Source: Neolewinella aurantiaca
GTDB taxonomy: Bacteria > Bacteroidota > Bacteroidia > Chitinophagales > Saprospiraceae
DNA: 64,000 nucleotides
Assembly (NCBI RefSeq): GCF_008014675.1
Contig: NZ_VOXD01000034.1
Location: forward strand, 1-64,000
Direction: 5' to 3'
The translations under genes and the position numbers were made by a program. Every line of letters begins with the position of its first letter. Positions within the stretch are counted from its first letter, which is position 1. This document shows, piece by piece, positions 53,568 to 61,800 of the stretch. The notes beneath the pieces are model-generated. The model made no database searches, was not told the DNA's origin, and was given only the letters and a program-made list of their open reading frames with translations.

Positions 53568-54044
53568 ATGGAGGAACAAGAATTCTACGTAAGGATAGCA
53601 AAAGCCTGTGCGGATGCCTACCGCAACGGCGACCACGACGAATTGCGCCAACGGCTCAACGAATGGTTAGACTTTACCATAGTCACGCATCCTGAACAAT
53701 ACGGCGACGCCGTATACATGGACCATACCTACCGCGGCCACCTGGCCCTTGATGCGGGAGACATCGAGACTGCAAGACTGGAGTTGCTTAAATCGGGAAA
53801 AGCACCGAGTTCTCCGGTGCTGAAGAGTTTTGGCCCGAACCTCAGTCTGGGTAAAAGAATGCTCGAACTTGGCGAAAAAGAAACGGTATTGAAGTTCCTG
53901 GACCTCTGTAAAAGTTTTTGGGTGTTGCCGCTCCGGCTGATGCATATACCGCGCTGGAAAAAATCTATTGAAGCCGGAGAGGCGCCTAATTTCGGAGGCA
54001 ACCTTTTCTACCTGATGGATATGCCTGGCCTCGAAGAAGAATAG
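53568..54044 (+). CDS. Unknown cytoplasmic helical protein
   Basis: The 158-residue protein is nearly all helical, with patterns like TPR pairs (EQYGDAVYMDHTYRGHLALDAGDIETARLELLKSGKAP, LSLGKRMLELGEKETVLKFLDLCKSF). No signal peptide or membrane helix is seen. I do not recognise a family. The start is preceded by a TATCTTTA sequence about 37 bp upstream, one base off the -7 consensus. It is followed by the dispersed motif copy at 54079. Confidence 0.6.
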   Translation: MEEQEFYVRIAKACADAYRNGDHDELRQRLNEWLDFTIVTHPEQYGDAVYMDHTYRGHLALDAGDIETARLELLKSGKAPSSPVLKSFGPNLSLGKRMLELGEKETVLKFLDLCKSFWVLPLRLMHIPRWKKSIEAGEAPNFGGNLFYLMDMPGLEEE

Positions 54045-54078
54045 CGCTCCGCTCCCCTGCTTTTTCCAACCTTTTCAT

Positions 54079-54096
54079 TGCACCTGCGACCGCGCC
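54079..54096 (+). repeat. Dispersed motif copy 14 (TGCACCTGCGACCGCGCC)
   Basis: Exact consensus, 35 bp after the unknown helical gene and 20 bp before the -33 element of the pepT promoter. Confidence 0.7.
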
Positions 54097-54115
54097 CACA
54101 TATTACGGGGATGAG

Positions 54116-54145
54116 TTGAATAGCTCTGCTGCCGTAGTATCTTTG
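54116..54145 (+). promoter_or_regulatory. Bacteroidota-type promoter of pepT
   Basis: TTG at 54116-54118 and TATCTTTG at 54138-54145 are separated by 19 bp, matching the -33/-7 arrangement of Bacteroidota sigma-ABfr promoters. The ATG of pepT is 22 bp downstream, leaving a short leader. Confidence 0.7.
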
Positions 54146-54167
54146 GCGGAACAAAACTTCCGTAAAG

Positions 54168-55409
54168 ATGAACAGCCTGCTAACGCGTTTTTTACGCTAC
54201 GTACAGATCGATACCGAATCAGATCCACACTCTCCGACTCAGCCCAGCACGATGAAACAAAAAGACCTCGGACGGGTGCTTGCTCAGGAACTGAGGGAAA
54301 TGGGATTGGAGGACGCTGAACTCGATGAGCACGGCTATGTGTACGCTACGCTGCCCGCTACGCCGGGCCACGAAACCGTACCTACAATTTGTTTTTGCAG
54401 CCATATGGACACCAGTCCTGACGCAAGTGGAACCGGGGTTAAGCCGTTGGTCCACGAAAACTACCAGGGACAGGACCTGATTCTGCCCGACGACGAGAAG
54501 ATTATAATAAGGATGAAAGAGCATCGTGGATTAGAATCCTGCATCGGGCACACCATAATTACAGCATCGGGTACTACGCTTTTGGGAGCCGACAATAAAT
54601 CAGGCGTTGCGGCGATCATGACCGCAGTTGAAACGCTGGTGAACGATCCTTCCATCCCGCACGGTAAACTCCGTATCCTCTTTACCCCCGACGAGGAAAT
54701 AGGACGTGGAGTAAATGCGGTAGATATGGAGAAACTGGGAGCCGATTTCGGGTACACCATCGACGGTGAAGAATTTGGCAGTTTGCAGGATGAGACCTTC
54801 AGTGCGGATGCTGCCCGGATAGATATTACCGGAGTCAGCGCCCATCCCGGAATGGCCAAAGGCCATATGGAAAACGGCATAAAAATCGCTGCAGACATAG
54901 TTGCTGCACTGCCCCGAACAAGTCTCACACCCGAAACCACCGAGGGTAAAGAAGGCTTTCTCCACCCAGTGGAGATGGACGCGAAGGCCGAAGCTGCCCG
55001 AATTGATTTCATCCTCCGGGACTTCGAGACTTCGAAACTCGAAGAACAGGCTGAAGTGCTGCGCAACATCATTGCCAGCGTCGCCCCCGACTATCCCAAC
55101 AGTAAGATCGAACTTACCATTACCGAGCAGTACCGGAACATGAAAGAAGTCCTTGACGATCATCCGGAGGTCATGGACCTGGCCACAAGAGCAATCAAAG
55201 CCTGCGGCATCGAACCCAAGCCAGACAGCATCCGGGGAGGCACGGACGGTTCCCGGTTGAGTTTCATGGGGCTACCGTGTCCCAACATTTTTGCGGGGGA
55301 GCATTCTTTTCATTCGAAATACGAATGGGCCAGCCTGGAAGAGATGGAAAAAGCAGCCGAAGTAGTTGTGGCTATCAGCCGGCTCGCCACGGAGCCTTCC
55401 GACGCGTAA
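54168..55409 (+). CDS. pepT: Peptidase T (tripeptide aminopeptidase)
   Basis: The 413-residue M20-family enzyme shows metal-site ICFCSHMDTSPD, ITASGTTLLGADNKSGVAAIM with the bridging Asp, ILFTPDEEIGRGVNAVDMEKLGADFGYTIDGEE, and PDSIRGGTDGSRLSFMGLPCPNIFAGEHSFHSKYEWAS near the end. It is a zinc cytoplasmic peptidase removing the N-terminal residue of tripeptides. Length is normal, with a clear promoter upstream. Confidence 0.95.
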   Translation: MNSLLTRFLRYVQIDTESDPHSPTQPSTMKQKDLGRVLAQELREMGLEDAELDEHGYVYATLPATPGHETVPTICFCSHMDTSPDASGTGVKPLVHENYQGQDLILPDDEKIIIRMKEHRGLESCIGHTIITASGTTLLGADNKSGVAAIMTAVETLVNDPSIPHGKLRILFTPDEEIGRGVNAVDMEKLGADFGYTIDGEEFGSLQDETFSADAARIDITGVSAHPGMAKGHMENGIKIAADIVAALPRTSLTPETTEGKEGFLHPVEMDAKAEAARIDFILRDFETSKLEEQAEVLRNIIASVAPDYPNSKIELTITEQYRNMKEVLDDHPEVMDLATRAIKACGIEPKPDSIRGGTDGSRLSFMGLPCPNIFAGEHSFHSKYEWASLEEMEKAAEVVVAISRLATEPSDA

Positions 55410-55572
55410 TTTTTAGGTCAGACCAGTTTCTGTTTTTACCTTACGGCGGCTATACCGGAAACGAAGTGATTCGGTTCCGGTATAACCTGCGGTGGGTGAT
55501 TCCCCTGCTCTCAACAGTCTTTCATTGCCTGCCCGAAGGGCAGATATTTCACCATTACTTCGTTACATCACT

Positions 55573-57612
55573 ATGCAGAATCCGGTTATCCTTCGCGACA
55601 TAAGCTGGCTATCATTTAATCACCGGGTTCTTCAGGAGGCAAACGATCCATCGTTGCCGCTCTTCGAGCGAATCAAGTTTCTTGCGATTTACAGCTCTAA
55701 CCTTGATGAGTTCTTTCGGGTCCGGATGGCAAACCACCGCAATCTGTTGCGGGTCGGTAAGAAAACCAAGAAGGAACTCGACATTACTCCCAAGCAAACG
55801 GTCCGCTCTATTCAACGAATCGTAAACCGGCAGCAGGAAGAGTTCAGTCGTATTTTCGAGAAGAAAATAACGCCGGAATTAACCCGGCACGGCATAGTCC
55901 TTAAGCGACGACTGGACCTCTCCACCGTAGAGAAAGAGTGGGTTGAGAATTATTTCCACGATAAGATGCTGCCCTTCGTGCAGCCGGTGCTACTCGTGAA
56001 GGACATGGTTCGTCCCTTCCTGAACAATGCACAGCTCTACCTTACTATCCTGATGAAGGAAAAGGAAAGCCGGAAGACGGCCTATGCGGTAGTGAAGATA
56101 CCCAGCGATCATCTGCCCCGATTCATTGAGTTACCCAAGACGGACCTGAACCATAACGTGATCATGCTGGACGACATCGTTCGGCATTCGATTTCGTGGA
56201 TGTTCCCGGGGTATGAGATCGAGGATACGTATTCGGTAAAGCTCACGCGTGACGCAGAGCTCTACATCGATGACGAATTTAGTGGAGATTTGCTGGACAA
56301 GATCAAGACCAGTCTTCAGCGGCGGCACGTTGGCCCAGCCAGTCGTTTCGTTTACGACAGAACGATGTCGAAAGACCTGCTGGATTACCTCAAAGATACC
56401 TTTGAGCTGGAAAGCCTGGATATACTTGCCGAAGGTCGTTACCACAACAACTCTGAGTTTTTCGGCTTTCCTGATTTTGGGATGAATCACCTCAAGAATC
56501 CGCCCCAACCACCGCTACCGTACAAACCACTAGAAGAAGCAGAAGATTTCTGGGCTGCTATCCGGGAGCGCGACCATCTGCTGCACGTTCCTTACCAGAG
56601 TTACGAATCTGTCGTCCGTTTCTTTGAAATAGCAGCCGAAGATCCTCAGGTGACCCACATCAAGATCGTTCAGTACCGGGTTGCCCGTAAGAGTCGTATA
56701 ATGAAAGCCCTCATGGCGGCCGTCAAGGCGGGTAAGAAAGTTCATGTATTCATCGAGGTGAAGGCACGCTTCGACGAAGAGGCCAACCTCAAGTGGGGTG
56801 AAAGGCTGGAAAAAGCCGGCGTTCACGTCAACTACAGTTTTCCCGGAGTGAAGGTGCACAGTAAACTTGCAACCGTCCGCAGGTTGGAAGATGGAGAGCC
56901 CAAGTTGTACAACTATATGGCAACCGGAAACTTCCACGAGGACACCGCTAAAATCTACTCAGATTTCGGGCTGTTCACCGCCGACGAAAGACTAACCGCA
57001 GAGGTTGCCCGCGTATTCAAATTCCTCGAACACGTAGAGCACCCCGGGCGTGATTTTGAACACCTGATGGTTGGTCAATTCAACCTCCTGGACGGATTGG
57101 AAAGTCTGATCGAGAAAGAAATTGAGGAGGCAAAGGCTGGTCGGAAGGCATCGATGACCCTGAAGATGAACAGTCTTCAGGACCCGGAGATGATAGAACT
57201 ACTGTATAAAGCTTCGCAGGCAGGCGTAAAGATCAACCTGATCATTCGCGGAATTTGCTGCCTCGTTCCGGGCCGGGAGGGAGTTAGCGAAAACATCCAC
57301 GGCATCAGCATCGTGGATCGCTATCTTGAACACGCACGGGTATTCCACTTTCACCACGCCGGCGAAGAAAAGCTATACCTCAGTTCTGCAGACTTTATGA
57401 CCCGAAATCTTCACCATCGGATAGAAACCACGTTCCCCGTCTACGATGAGGACCTGAAGGCGGAAATTATCCATTTCATGGAAATCCAGCTAGCGGACAA
57501 TACCAAGGCGCGGCTGTTATCTGATCAGCAGAGTAATTCGTACTACACCAAAGGACGTAAAAAAGTGCGCAGCCAGGAAGCGACTTACAACTACTTCCGG
57601 GACAGACTTTAA
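55573..57612 (+). CDS. ppk1: Polyphosphate kinase 1
   Basis: The 679-residue enzyme reversibly makes polyphosphate from ATP. The N domain has ISWLSFNHRVLQEA and LAIYSSNLDEFFRVRMA; the phospholipase-D-like core has DHLLHVPYQSYESVVRFFEIAAEDPQVTHIKIVQYRVA, VEVKARFDEEANLKWGERLEKAGVHVNYSFPGVKVHSKLATV (His in VHSK), ATGNFHEDTAKIYSDFGLFTA and LYLSSADFMTRNLHHRIE. The start at 55573 fits the family, whose proteins open with a short lead to DISWLSFN. A CYTH-domain phosphatase is nearby. Confidence 0.95.
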   Translation: MQNPVILRDISWLSFNHRVLQEANDPSLPLFERIKFLAIYSSNLDEFFRVRMANHRNLLRVGKKTKKELDITPKQTVRSIQRIVNRQQEEFSRIFEKKITPELTRHGIVLKRRLDLSTVEKEWVENYFHDKMLPFVQPVLLVKDMVRPFLNNAQLYLTILMKEKESRKTAYAVVKIPSDHLPRFIELPKTDLNHNVIMLDDIVRHSISWMFPGYEIEDTYSVKLTRDAELYIDDEFSGDLLDKIKTSLQRRHVGPASRFVYDRTMSKDLLDYLKDTFELESLDILAEGRYHNNSEFFGFPDFGMNHLKNPPQPPLPYKPLEEAEDFWAAIRERDHLLHVPYQSYESVVRFFEIAAEDPQVTHIKIVQYRVARKSRIMKALMAAVKAGKKVHVFIEVKARFDEEANLKWGERLEKAGVHVNYSFPGVKVHSKLATVRRLEDGEPKLYNYMATGNFHEDTAKIYSDFGLFTADERLTAEVARVFKFLEHVEHPGRDFEHLMVGQFNLLDGLESLIEKEIEEAKAGRKASMTLKMNSLQDPEMIELLYKASQAGVKINLIIRGICCLVPGREGVSENIHGISIVDRYLEHARVFHFHHAGEEKLYLSSADFMTRNLHHRIETTFPVYDEDLKAEIIHFMEIQLADNTKARLLSDQQSNSYYTKGRKKVRSQEATYNYFRDRL

Positions 57613-57674
57613 GCAGATCCGTTTCCCGGAATGACAGGACACGACCGGCAGGCAGGCAACGATCGTTATTTAAC

Positions 57675-58109
57675 TCATGACAAAGCCTTGGGCCTGGACG
57701 GTGATATACGCTCAGCGATTTTGAAACCCAGCCAGGCCATGGGGAAGTAAGCGACAACCAGATCCACGACCGCAAACCACAGTGGACCGGGCAGGATAAA
57801 GTTTACCGCAATACCACCAATAAAGAAGATTACTCCGACGACCAACGCAACGCGCAGTTTACCTGTGCTCACAATGGATGCTGCGATTGCCGCACCGACC
57901 AGCGTCCCCAGTGCATGGGCGAGAAACGGAAACACGAAATAACCAGGACTCAGGGTCGGCATGATTTCAGCGAGGGCCTCCATATCGTTAGGATCCACGC
58001 CGGAAATTGGATGCAGGCGATGCCCCAATTGAATAAGGCCCATATTGACGGCGCTTCCTCCGATCCAACCAGCAAGGACAGCGAGGGTTTTGCGTAATAA
58101 CGGATGCAT
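57675..58109 (-). CDS. Four-helix inner-membrane protein of unknown function
   Basis: The 144-residue protein has four hydrophobic segments: TLAVLAGWIGGSAVNMGLIQLG, GYFVFPFLAHALGTLVGAAIAASIV, VALVVGVIFFIGGIAVNFILPG and WFAVVDLVVAYFPMAWLGF. Loops are short and polar. The layout is like small DUF-type membrane proteins conserved in Bacteroidota. No motif points to a function. Confidence 0.65.
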   Translation of the reverse strand: MHPLLRKTLAVLAGWIGGSAVNMGLIQLGHRLHPISGVDPNDMEALAEIMPTLSPGYFVFPFLAHALGTLVGAAIAASIVSTGKLRVALVVGVIFFIGGIAVNFILPGPLWFAVVDLVVAYFPMAWLGFKIAERISPSRPKALS

Positions 58110-58197
58110 TATCTGTGATTTTTAATTTATCGTTACCTGAGTTACCCGTGCTTCCAGATCACCGGCGCAGAGAGGCGATTGAAGGTCTGCCCCTGCC

Positions 58198-58419
58198 CTA
58201 CTCCGCGATTTCGTAATCGATGCCAGCCTTACGCAGTGCGCGGTATGCGGAAGACTCGTTGAAAGATACTTCAATTTCGACGGAGGATCCTTCGAGGAGG
58301 ATATCGGTAAGTTCGTTGGCAAGATTATGGTCTACTCCATCGGCGATATCGCCAATCATGCGGGCAATGGCTCTGCGGTCGGGGCGGTCCTGATCGCAGG
58401 ACAAAAGATTGATTGTCAT
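58198..58419 (-). CDS. Small unknown protein, 73 residues
   Basis: An acidic cytoplasmic protein: DRPDRRAIARMIGDIADGVDHNLANELTDILLEG then SSVEIEVSFNESSAYRALRKAGIDYEI. The helix-rich first half and beta-alpha second half give it protein-like composition, unlike shadow frames, and it has a clean ATG. It lies 88 bp upstream of the membrane protein gene on the same strand. No family recognised. Confidence 0.55.
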   Translation of the reverse strand: MTINLLSCDQDRPDRRAIARMIGDIADGVDHNLANELTDILLEGSSVEIEVSFNESSAYRALRKAGIDYEIAE

Positions 58420-58721
58420 TTTATTGCTGTTTTGTTTGCAAATGTATGTAAAAATAACATTTTAAACAAATCAATTGTACTACTGGACATTCTTGATTTT
58501 CCACCTCACCCTCCGCCCTCTCCGGCAAGGTTTGCTTCGCAGTGCCTCCTCTAATCACCACGCTAGCTTAACTTTGGCGCATTGTAATGATACAAGTATT
58601 TCGTGCTCGCCTAAGGCTCAGCGGAGAGGGAACCAAACCTCGAAGAAGCCACGAAGCGAAATCTCCAGTAGTAGGCAAATCAATTATAATTCAACCCCTT
58701 TGCTCCTTAAAAGGGAGCCCT

Positions 58722-58739
58722 GCACCTGCGTCAGCGCCC
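58722..58739 (+). repeat. Dispersed motif copy 15 (TGCACCTGCGTCAGCGCC)
   Basis: Exact consensus, about 215 bp upstream of trxB and in the same direction. Confidence 0.7.
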
Positions 58740-58925
58740 AACTGCTTATGACGGTGGGCTGAAGTGTTACGGAAGCAGAGGTACCTCTTACAGACATTTT
58801 GAAATCGTTGTTTTGTGAAGTTTACGGCTAATAAGTCGTTAAGCGGCCTTAGCGCCTTCAACCACAATCGCTGCCGTTCGTTTTCCCTTTGAGAATTGAT
58901 TCGGTGCAGACCGCCGGACAATCCT

Positions 58926-58933
58926 TACTTTTG
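58926..58933 (+). promoter_or_regulatory. TACTTTTG -7 box of trxB
   Basis: Matches TAnnTTTG, 20 bp before the ATG. The nearest TTG (58896-58898) is 27 bp away, longer than usual for a -33 element. Confidence 0.55.
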
Positions 58934-58953
58934 CCCCTCAAAATTTACAAACC

Positions 58954-59895
58954 ATGAGCAAAGAACCATTAAAAACCGTCATCATCGGATCCGGCCCTGC
59001 CGGTTATACTGCAGCTATATACGCCGCCCGCGCAAACCTCAGTCCCGTACTGTACACAGGTAAAGAGCCCGGAGGCCAGTTGATGATCACGACCGACGTT
59101 GAAAACTTCCCCGGTTACCCCGACGGTATCATGGGCCCTCAAATGATGGAGGACCTCCGCAAGCAAGCCGAACGATTCGACACCAAGGTCAATTACGAGC
59201 TGATCGAAAAGGTAGACTTTTCAGGACCTGTGCATAAAGTATGGACAGAGAGCGGCGAGGAGATTCACGCGCACACCGTGATTATCTCAACCGGAGCCAG
59301 TGCCCGGTGGCTTGGTCTCGAGAGCGAGCAACGACTGATGAATAAGGGCGTAAGCGCCTGTGCGGTTTGTGATGGTTTTTTCTACCGTGGCAAAGAAACC
59401 GCCATCGTAGGTGCCGGAGATAGTGCCTGCGAAGAAGCGCTTTACCTGAGCAACCTCTGCCCTACCGTTCATATGTTCGTGCGCCGCGATGAGATGCGCG
59501 CATCCAAAATTATGCAGGACCGGGTTAAGAAGCAGGAAAACATCAAGATTTACTGGAACACCGAAACCGAAGAGATTCTGGGTGACGACAACGGTGTAAC
59601 CGGTGTACGGGTGTTCAACAATAAGACCGGCGAAAAGCAGGACATTGCGGTAGAAGGTTTCTTCGTGGCCATTGGCCACGTACCCAACACGAGCATTTTC
59701 AAAGATTGGCTCGACATGGAAGATTCCGGCTACCTCATTCACCAGCCGAACTCAACCAAAACCAACCGCCCGGGTGTCTTCGTTTCGGGTGACGCATCTG
59801 ACCACGTTTACCGCCAGGCGATTACGGCAGCGGGAACCGGTTGTATGGCTGCACTCGATGCAGAACGTTACCTGGGGTCTATTGGTGTCATCTAG
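58954..59895 (+). CDS. trxB: Thioredoxin reductase
   Basis: The 313-residue flavoenzyme reduces thioredoxin with NADPH. FAD site VIIGSGPAGYTAAIYAARANLSPVLYTG, the redox pair CAVC (Cys136 and Cys139) in the SACAVCDGFFYRGKE context, the NADPH site AIVGAGDSACEEALYLS, and the C-terminal FAD contact GVFVSGDASDHVYRQAITAAGTGCMAALDAERYL. Single-gene unit with its own promoter and terminator. Confidence 0.96.
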   Translation: MSKEPLKTVIIGSGPAGYTAAIYAARANLSPVLYTGKEPGGQLMITTDVENFPGYPDGIMGPQMMEDLRKQAERFDTKVNYELIEKVDFSGPVHKVWTESGEEIHAHTVIISTGASARWLGLESEQRLMNKGVSACAVCDGFFYRGKETAIVGAGDSACEEALYLSNLCPTVHMFVRRDEMRASKIMQDRVKKQENIKIYWNTETEEILGDDNGVTGVRVFNNKTGEKQDIAVEGFFVAIGHVPNTSIFKDWLDMEDSGYLIHQPNSTKTNRPGVFVSGDASDHVYRQAITAAGTGCMAALDAERYLGSIGVI

Positions 59896-59924
59896 TCCAT
59901 CAACCTGCTCAGGCACCGAATAAG

Positions 59925-59970
59925 AACGGGCTGACGCGTTTCTCAGGAAATGCATCAGCCCGTTTTTTTT
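59925..59970 (+). terminator. Intrinsic terminator of trxB
   Basis: AACGGGCTGA (59925-59934) pairs with TCAGCCCGTT (59955-59964), with extra pairing inside, followed by eight T residues. It lies 29 bp after the stop codon. Confidence 0.9.
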
Positions 59971-60106
59971 GCCTGCAGGCGAGGCGAACGAAGTCGTAAA
60001 ATTTCTTGGCCCCAGCGCCGTGAATACATTCTTTGTAAGCTGATGCCAGCCAGTGATACCAGTGATAGCCTCATACCAGTATAGTGCTCCCTGACAAGCA
60101 TTAAAA

Positions 60107-60751
60107 TCAGGTATCCTGCAGACCAGAAGAGTCGCCAGGGCTTAGCCTGTCCTTCAGCGAGAAGAAGCCGATAGCCAACGCCAGTACCAGCCCGCCAACG
60201 AGAGCAAGCAAATAATTTGTATTGCTCTCTTCCGCAGCAGCGACCAGTTCAAATTCGGCATCGTTGACCTGAAGCTCTACGGTATGCCCGTTTTTATTAT
60301 TCAACGTGAACTGATCCTTGGAAAACCCATCTTTAAGGACAATCAGGGCGCTTTGATTCCGGGATATCTCACTAAAACTTGTGTTCTTAACCATCAACGA
60401 CTGAAGGGTTTCAGGTGTACCCGCTACCTCGAAAACCACACTGCTTTCGTGCCCCAACTTTACCCTGCCGTTTCTCAGCTCTGCGGCATCAGTGCCGTTG
60501 AAGACGATAGAGGTATGCTCTTTTACGTGCCGGAGGACAAGTTCCATGAACTCCTCCGGAGTAGCGTAGGAATCTTTGCCGAAGTGGGTTTCCACTTCGT
60601 ACTCAAGAGCAGTCAATGCTGCACGTACCTGCAGCACCCAGTTGTTGTTTCCCTGATCGACCAGCATGGTTGAAGATATGTCTGGCTGATGGGCCCTGAC
60701 CCCGAGGGAGAAGCAAAACAGGCATAGCGTTAGGATGATTTTATTTATCAT
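60107..60751 (-). CDS. Exported, membrane-anchored protein of unknown function
   Basis: The 214-residue protein has a signal peptide (KIILTLCLFCFSLGVRA) followed by HQPDIS, an ectodomain of strands and helices (TMLVDQGNNNWVLQVRAALTALEYEVETHFG ... FMELVLRHVKEHTSIVFNG) and a C-terminal helix (LLALVGGLVLALAIGFFSL) with a short basic/acidic tail. The His after the signal cleavage, plus the beta start, resemble DUF6702-type exported proteins, but I am unsure. It ends an apparent minus-strand operon with the YHYH genes. The start at 60751 is set by the signal peptide; the longer frame overlaps the upstream gene. Confidence 0.65.
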   Translation of the reverse strand: MINKIILTLCLFCFSLGVRAHQPDISSTMLVDQGNNNWVLQVRAALTALEYEVETHFGKDSYATPEEFMELVLRHVKEHTSIVFNGTDAAELRNGRVKLGHESSVVFEVAGTPETLQSLMVKNTSFSEISRNQSALIVLKDGFSKDQFTLNNKNGHTVELQVNDAEFELVAAAEESNTNYLLALVGGLVLALAIGFFSLKDRLSPGDSSGLQDT

Positions 60752-60792
60752 TTTAGATTTTTGTTTTAGCAGTTGTGCAATCTCCGGATAGC

Positions 60793-61800
60793 TTACTCGA
60801 CGGTATACCTGACGATGACTTCGTTGTCGAGGACCACATTGGCGGACCAAATGAAGCTTGCGTCTGAGGCCTGATCGTCAAAAATATCCGTGAAGTTGGT
60901 ATAAGAGGGTTTATTATCGACCCCAATCACGTCGTTAGTATAGGTGCTGGCCGCAGGCCAGCCGCTGTCGTCGAAATCAGCGGAGTACCAGTTGGCCGGA
61001 ACCTCCCAGTGCAGCGCGTAATCTTCTGCTCCTGCGGAAGAGCAGTTTTCGGAGAGCCGCAATGCGCCCTGCTCAGCAGGGCAGCTCAGGTCAGCAATCG
61101 GAGCGGTATAAAAGATTTGTGCCTTCCAGTTCTCATCGGTTACGGCAACGGTTCCTCCGTCAGCACTTTTGAAAACTGCTACAAACCCTCCGTCGCCCGG
61201 ATGATGGGAATTGCCCCGGTTGGCTTCAGTGCCCAGTCCGCTGTTTTCTTCCCAGTCAACACACTTCACCGCAACGGTAAATGGCCGGTTTACCCTGAAA
61301 CGAACGAGGTTGGAATTGAACTGAGTGAACGGAACATTGTCTTTCCCCGCAGCAATACCATTGATGTACATTTCGAAATAGTTATCGGCAAATACGTAGG
61401 CGGTAACCAGTTCTCCGTCCGGCTCGATTTCTACGATATCAGCACCGTCAAGAGCAGACAATGCTTCCTGCGCGTTCGAAAATTCCACGCCGGTACAGGG
61501 GTTGTACAGGTCAGAGGCAAAAGGGAATTCATCGTTATCGAAGTTCACTTCTGCCGGAACCGTCCAGGTACTTCCATCTGCAGCGGTGGCGGTGCCCAGG
61601 GGAGCCTTCCTTCCCCGGTCGCAATCGTAAATATTGGCGACCAGAACATTCGCCCCTCCCTGAGATACCGAAGCGGTACCCTGGTAGCTCGCAATGCCGG
61701 ATGATTCCGTTTGAGTTTCGGCTTTACTTCCGGCCTGGCATCCGGATAGGATGAACAGTACCGCCAGCAGTAAAAGGTTTGAATAGTTTACAGGTCTCAT
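60793..61800 (-). CDS. Large lipoprotein, beta-sandwich, YHYH-associated
   Basis: The 335-residue protein has an SPII signal (LLLLAVLFILSGC, Cys at about 21). The mature part resembles carbohydrate-binding or GH2-like jelly rolls: FADNYFEMYINGIAAGKDNVPFTQFNSNLVRFRV and HWEVPANWYSADFDDSGWPAASTY (the WYSADFDDSGWP segment is typical of such sandwiches). Cys pairs (YDCDRG, NPCTG, LSCPAE, ENCSS) suggest disulfides. Its ATG overlaps the stop of the upstream YHYH gene by 4 bp (61797-61800), so translation is coupled. Function unknown. Confidence 0.7.
   Translation of the reverse strand: MRPVNYSNLLLLAVLFILSGCQAGSKAETQTESSGIASYQGTASVSQGGANVLVANIYDCDRGRKAPLGTATAADGSTWTVPAEVNFDNDEFPFASDLYNPCTGVEFSNAQEALSALDGADIVEIEPDGELVTAYVFADNYFEMYINGIAAGKDNVPFTQFNSNLVRFRVNRPFTVAVKCVDWEENSGLGTEANRGNSHHPGDGGFVAVFKSADGGTVAVTDENWKAQIFYTAPIADLSCPAEQGALRLSENCSSAGAEDYALHWEVPANWYSADFDDSGWPAASTYTNDVIGVDNKPSYTNFTDIFDDQASDASFIWSANVVLDNEVIVRYTVE

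Larger units (their letters stand above)
58420..58953. other. Gap of 530 bp without a gene, upstream of trxB
   Basis: It contains complementary stretches CCCTCTCCG (58512-58520) and CGGAGAGGG (58621-58629) about 100 bp apart, a copy of the dispersed motif at 58722-58739 and the trxB promoter. Short frames are present but none is convincing; no RNA gene was recognised. Confidence 0.45.

Noticed and set aside
58512-58629. Miniature element in the gap upstream of trxB
   Set aside because: The CCCTCTCCG/CGGAGAGGG arms are complementary but the adjoining AGGTTTG pieces are in the wrong order for a single hairpin, so I only record the arms.
6020-58739. The motif as a restriction site signal, because it contains CACCTGC and sometimes GCGGCCGC
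   Set aside because: The conservation extends well beyond either site and the centre that would make GCGGCCGC is variable; no restriction-modification genes are in the window.
6020-58739. The motif as a chromosome-polarity signal such as KOPS or Chi
   Set aside because: Plus and minus orientations are equally frequent and copies avoid most coding sequence.
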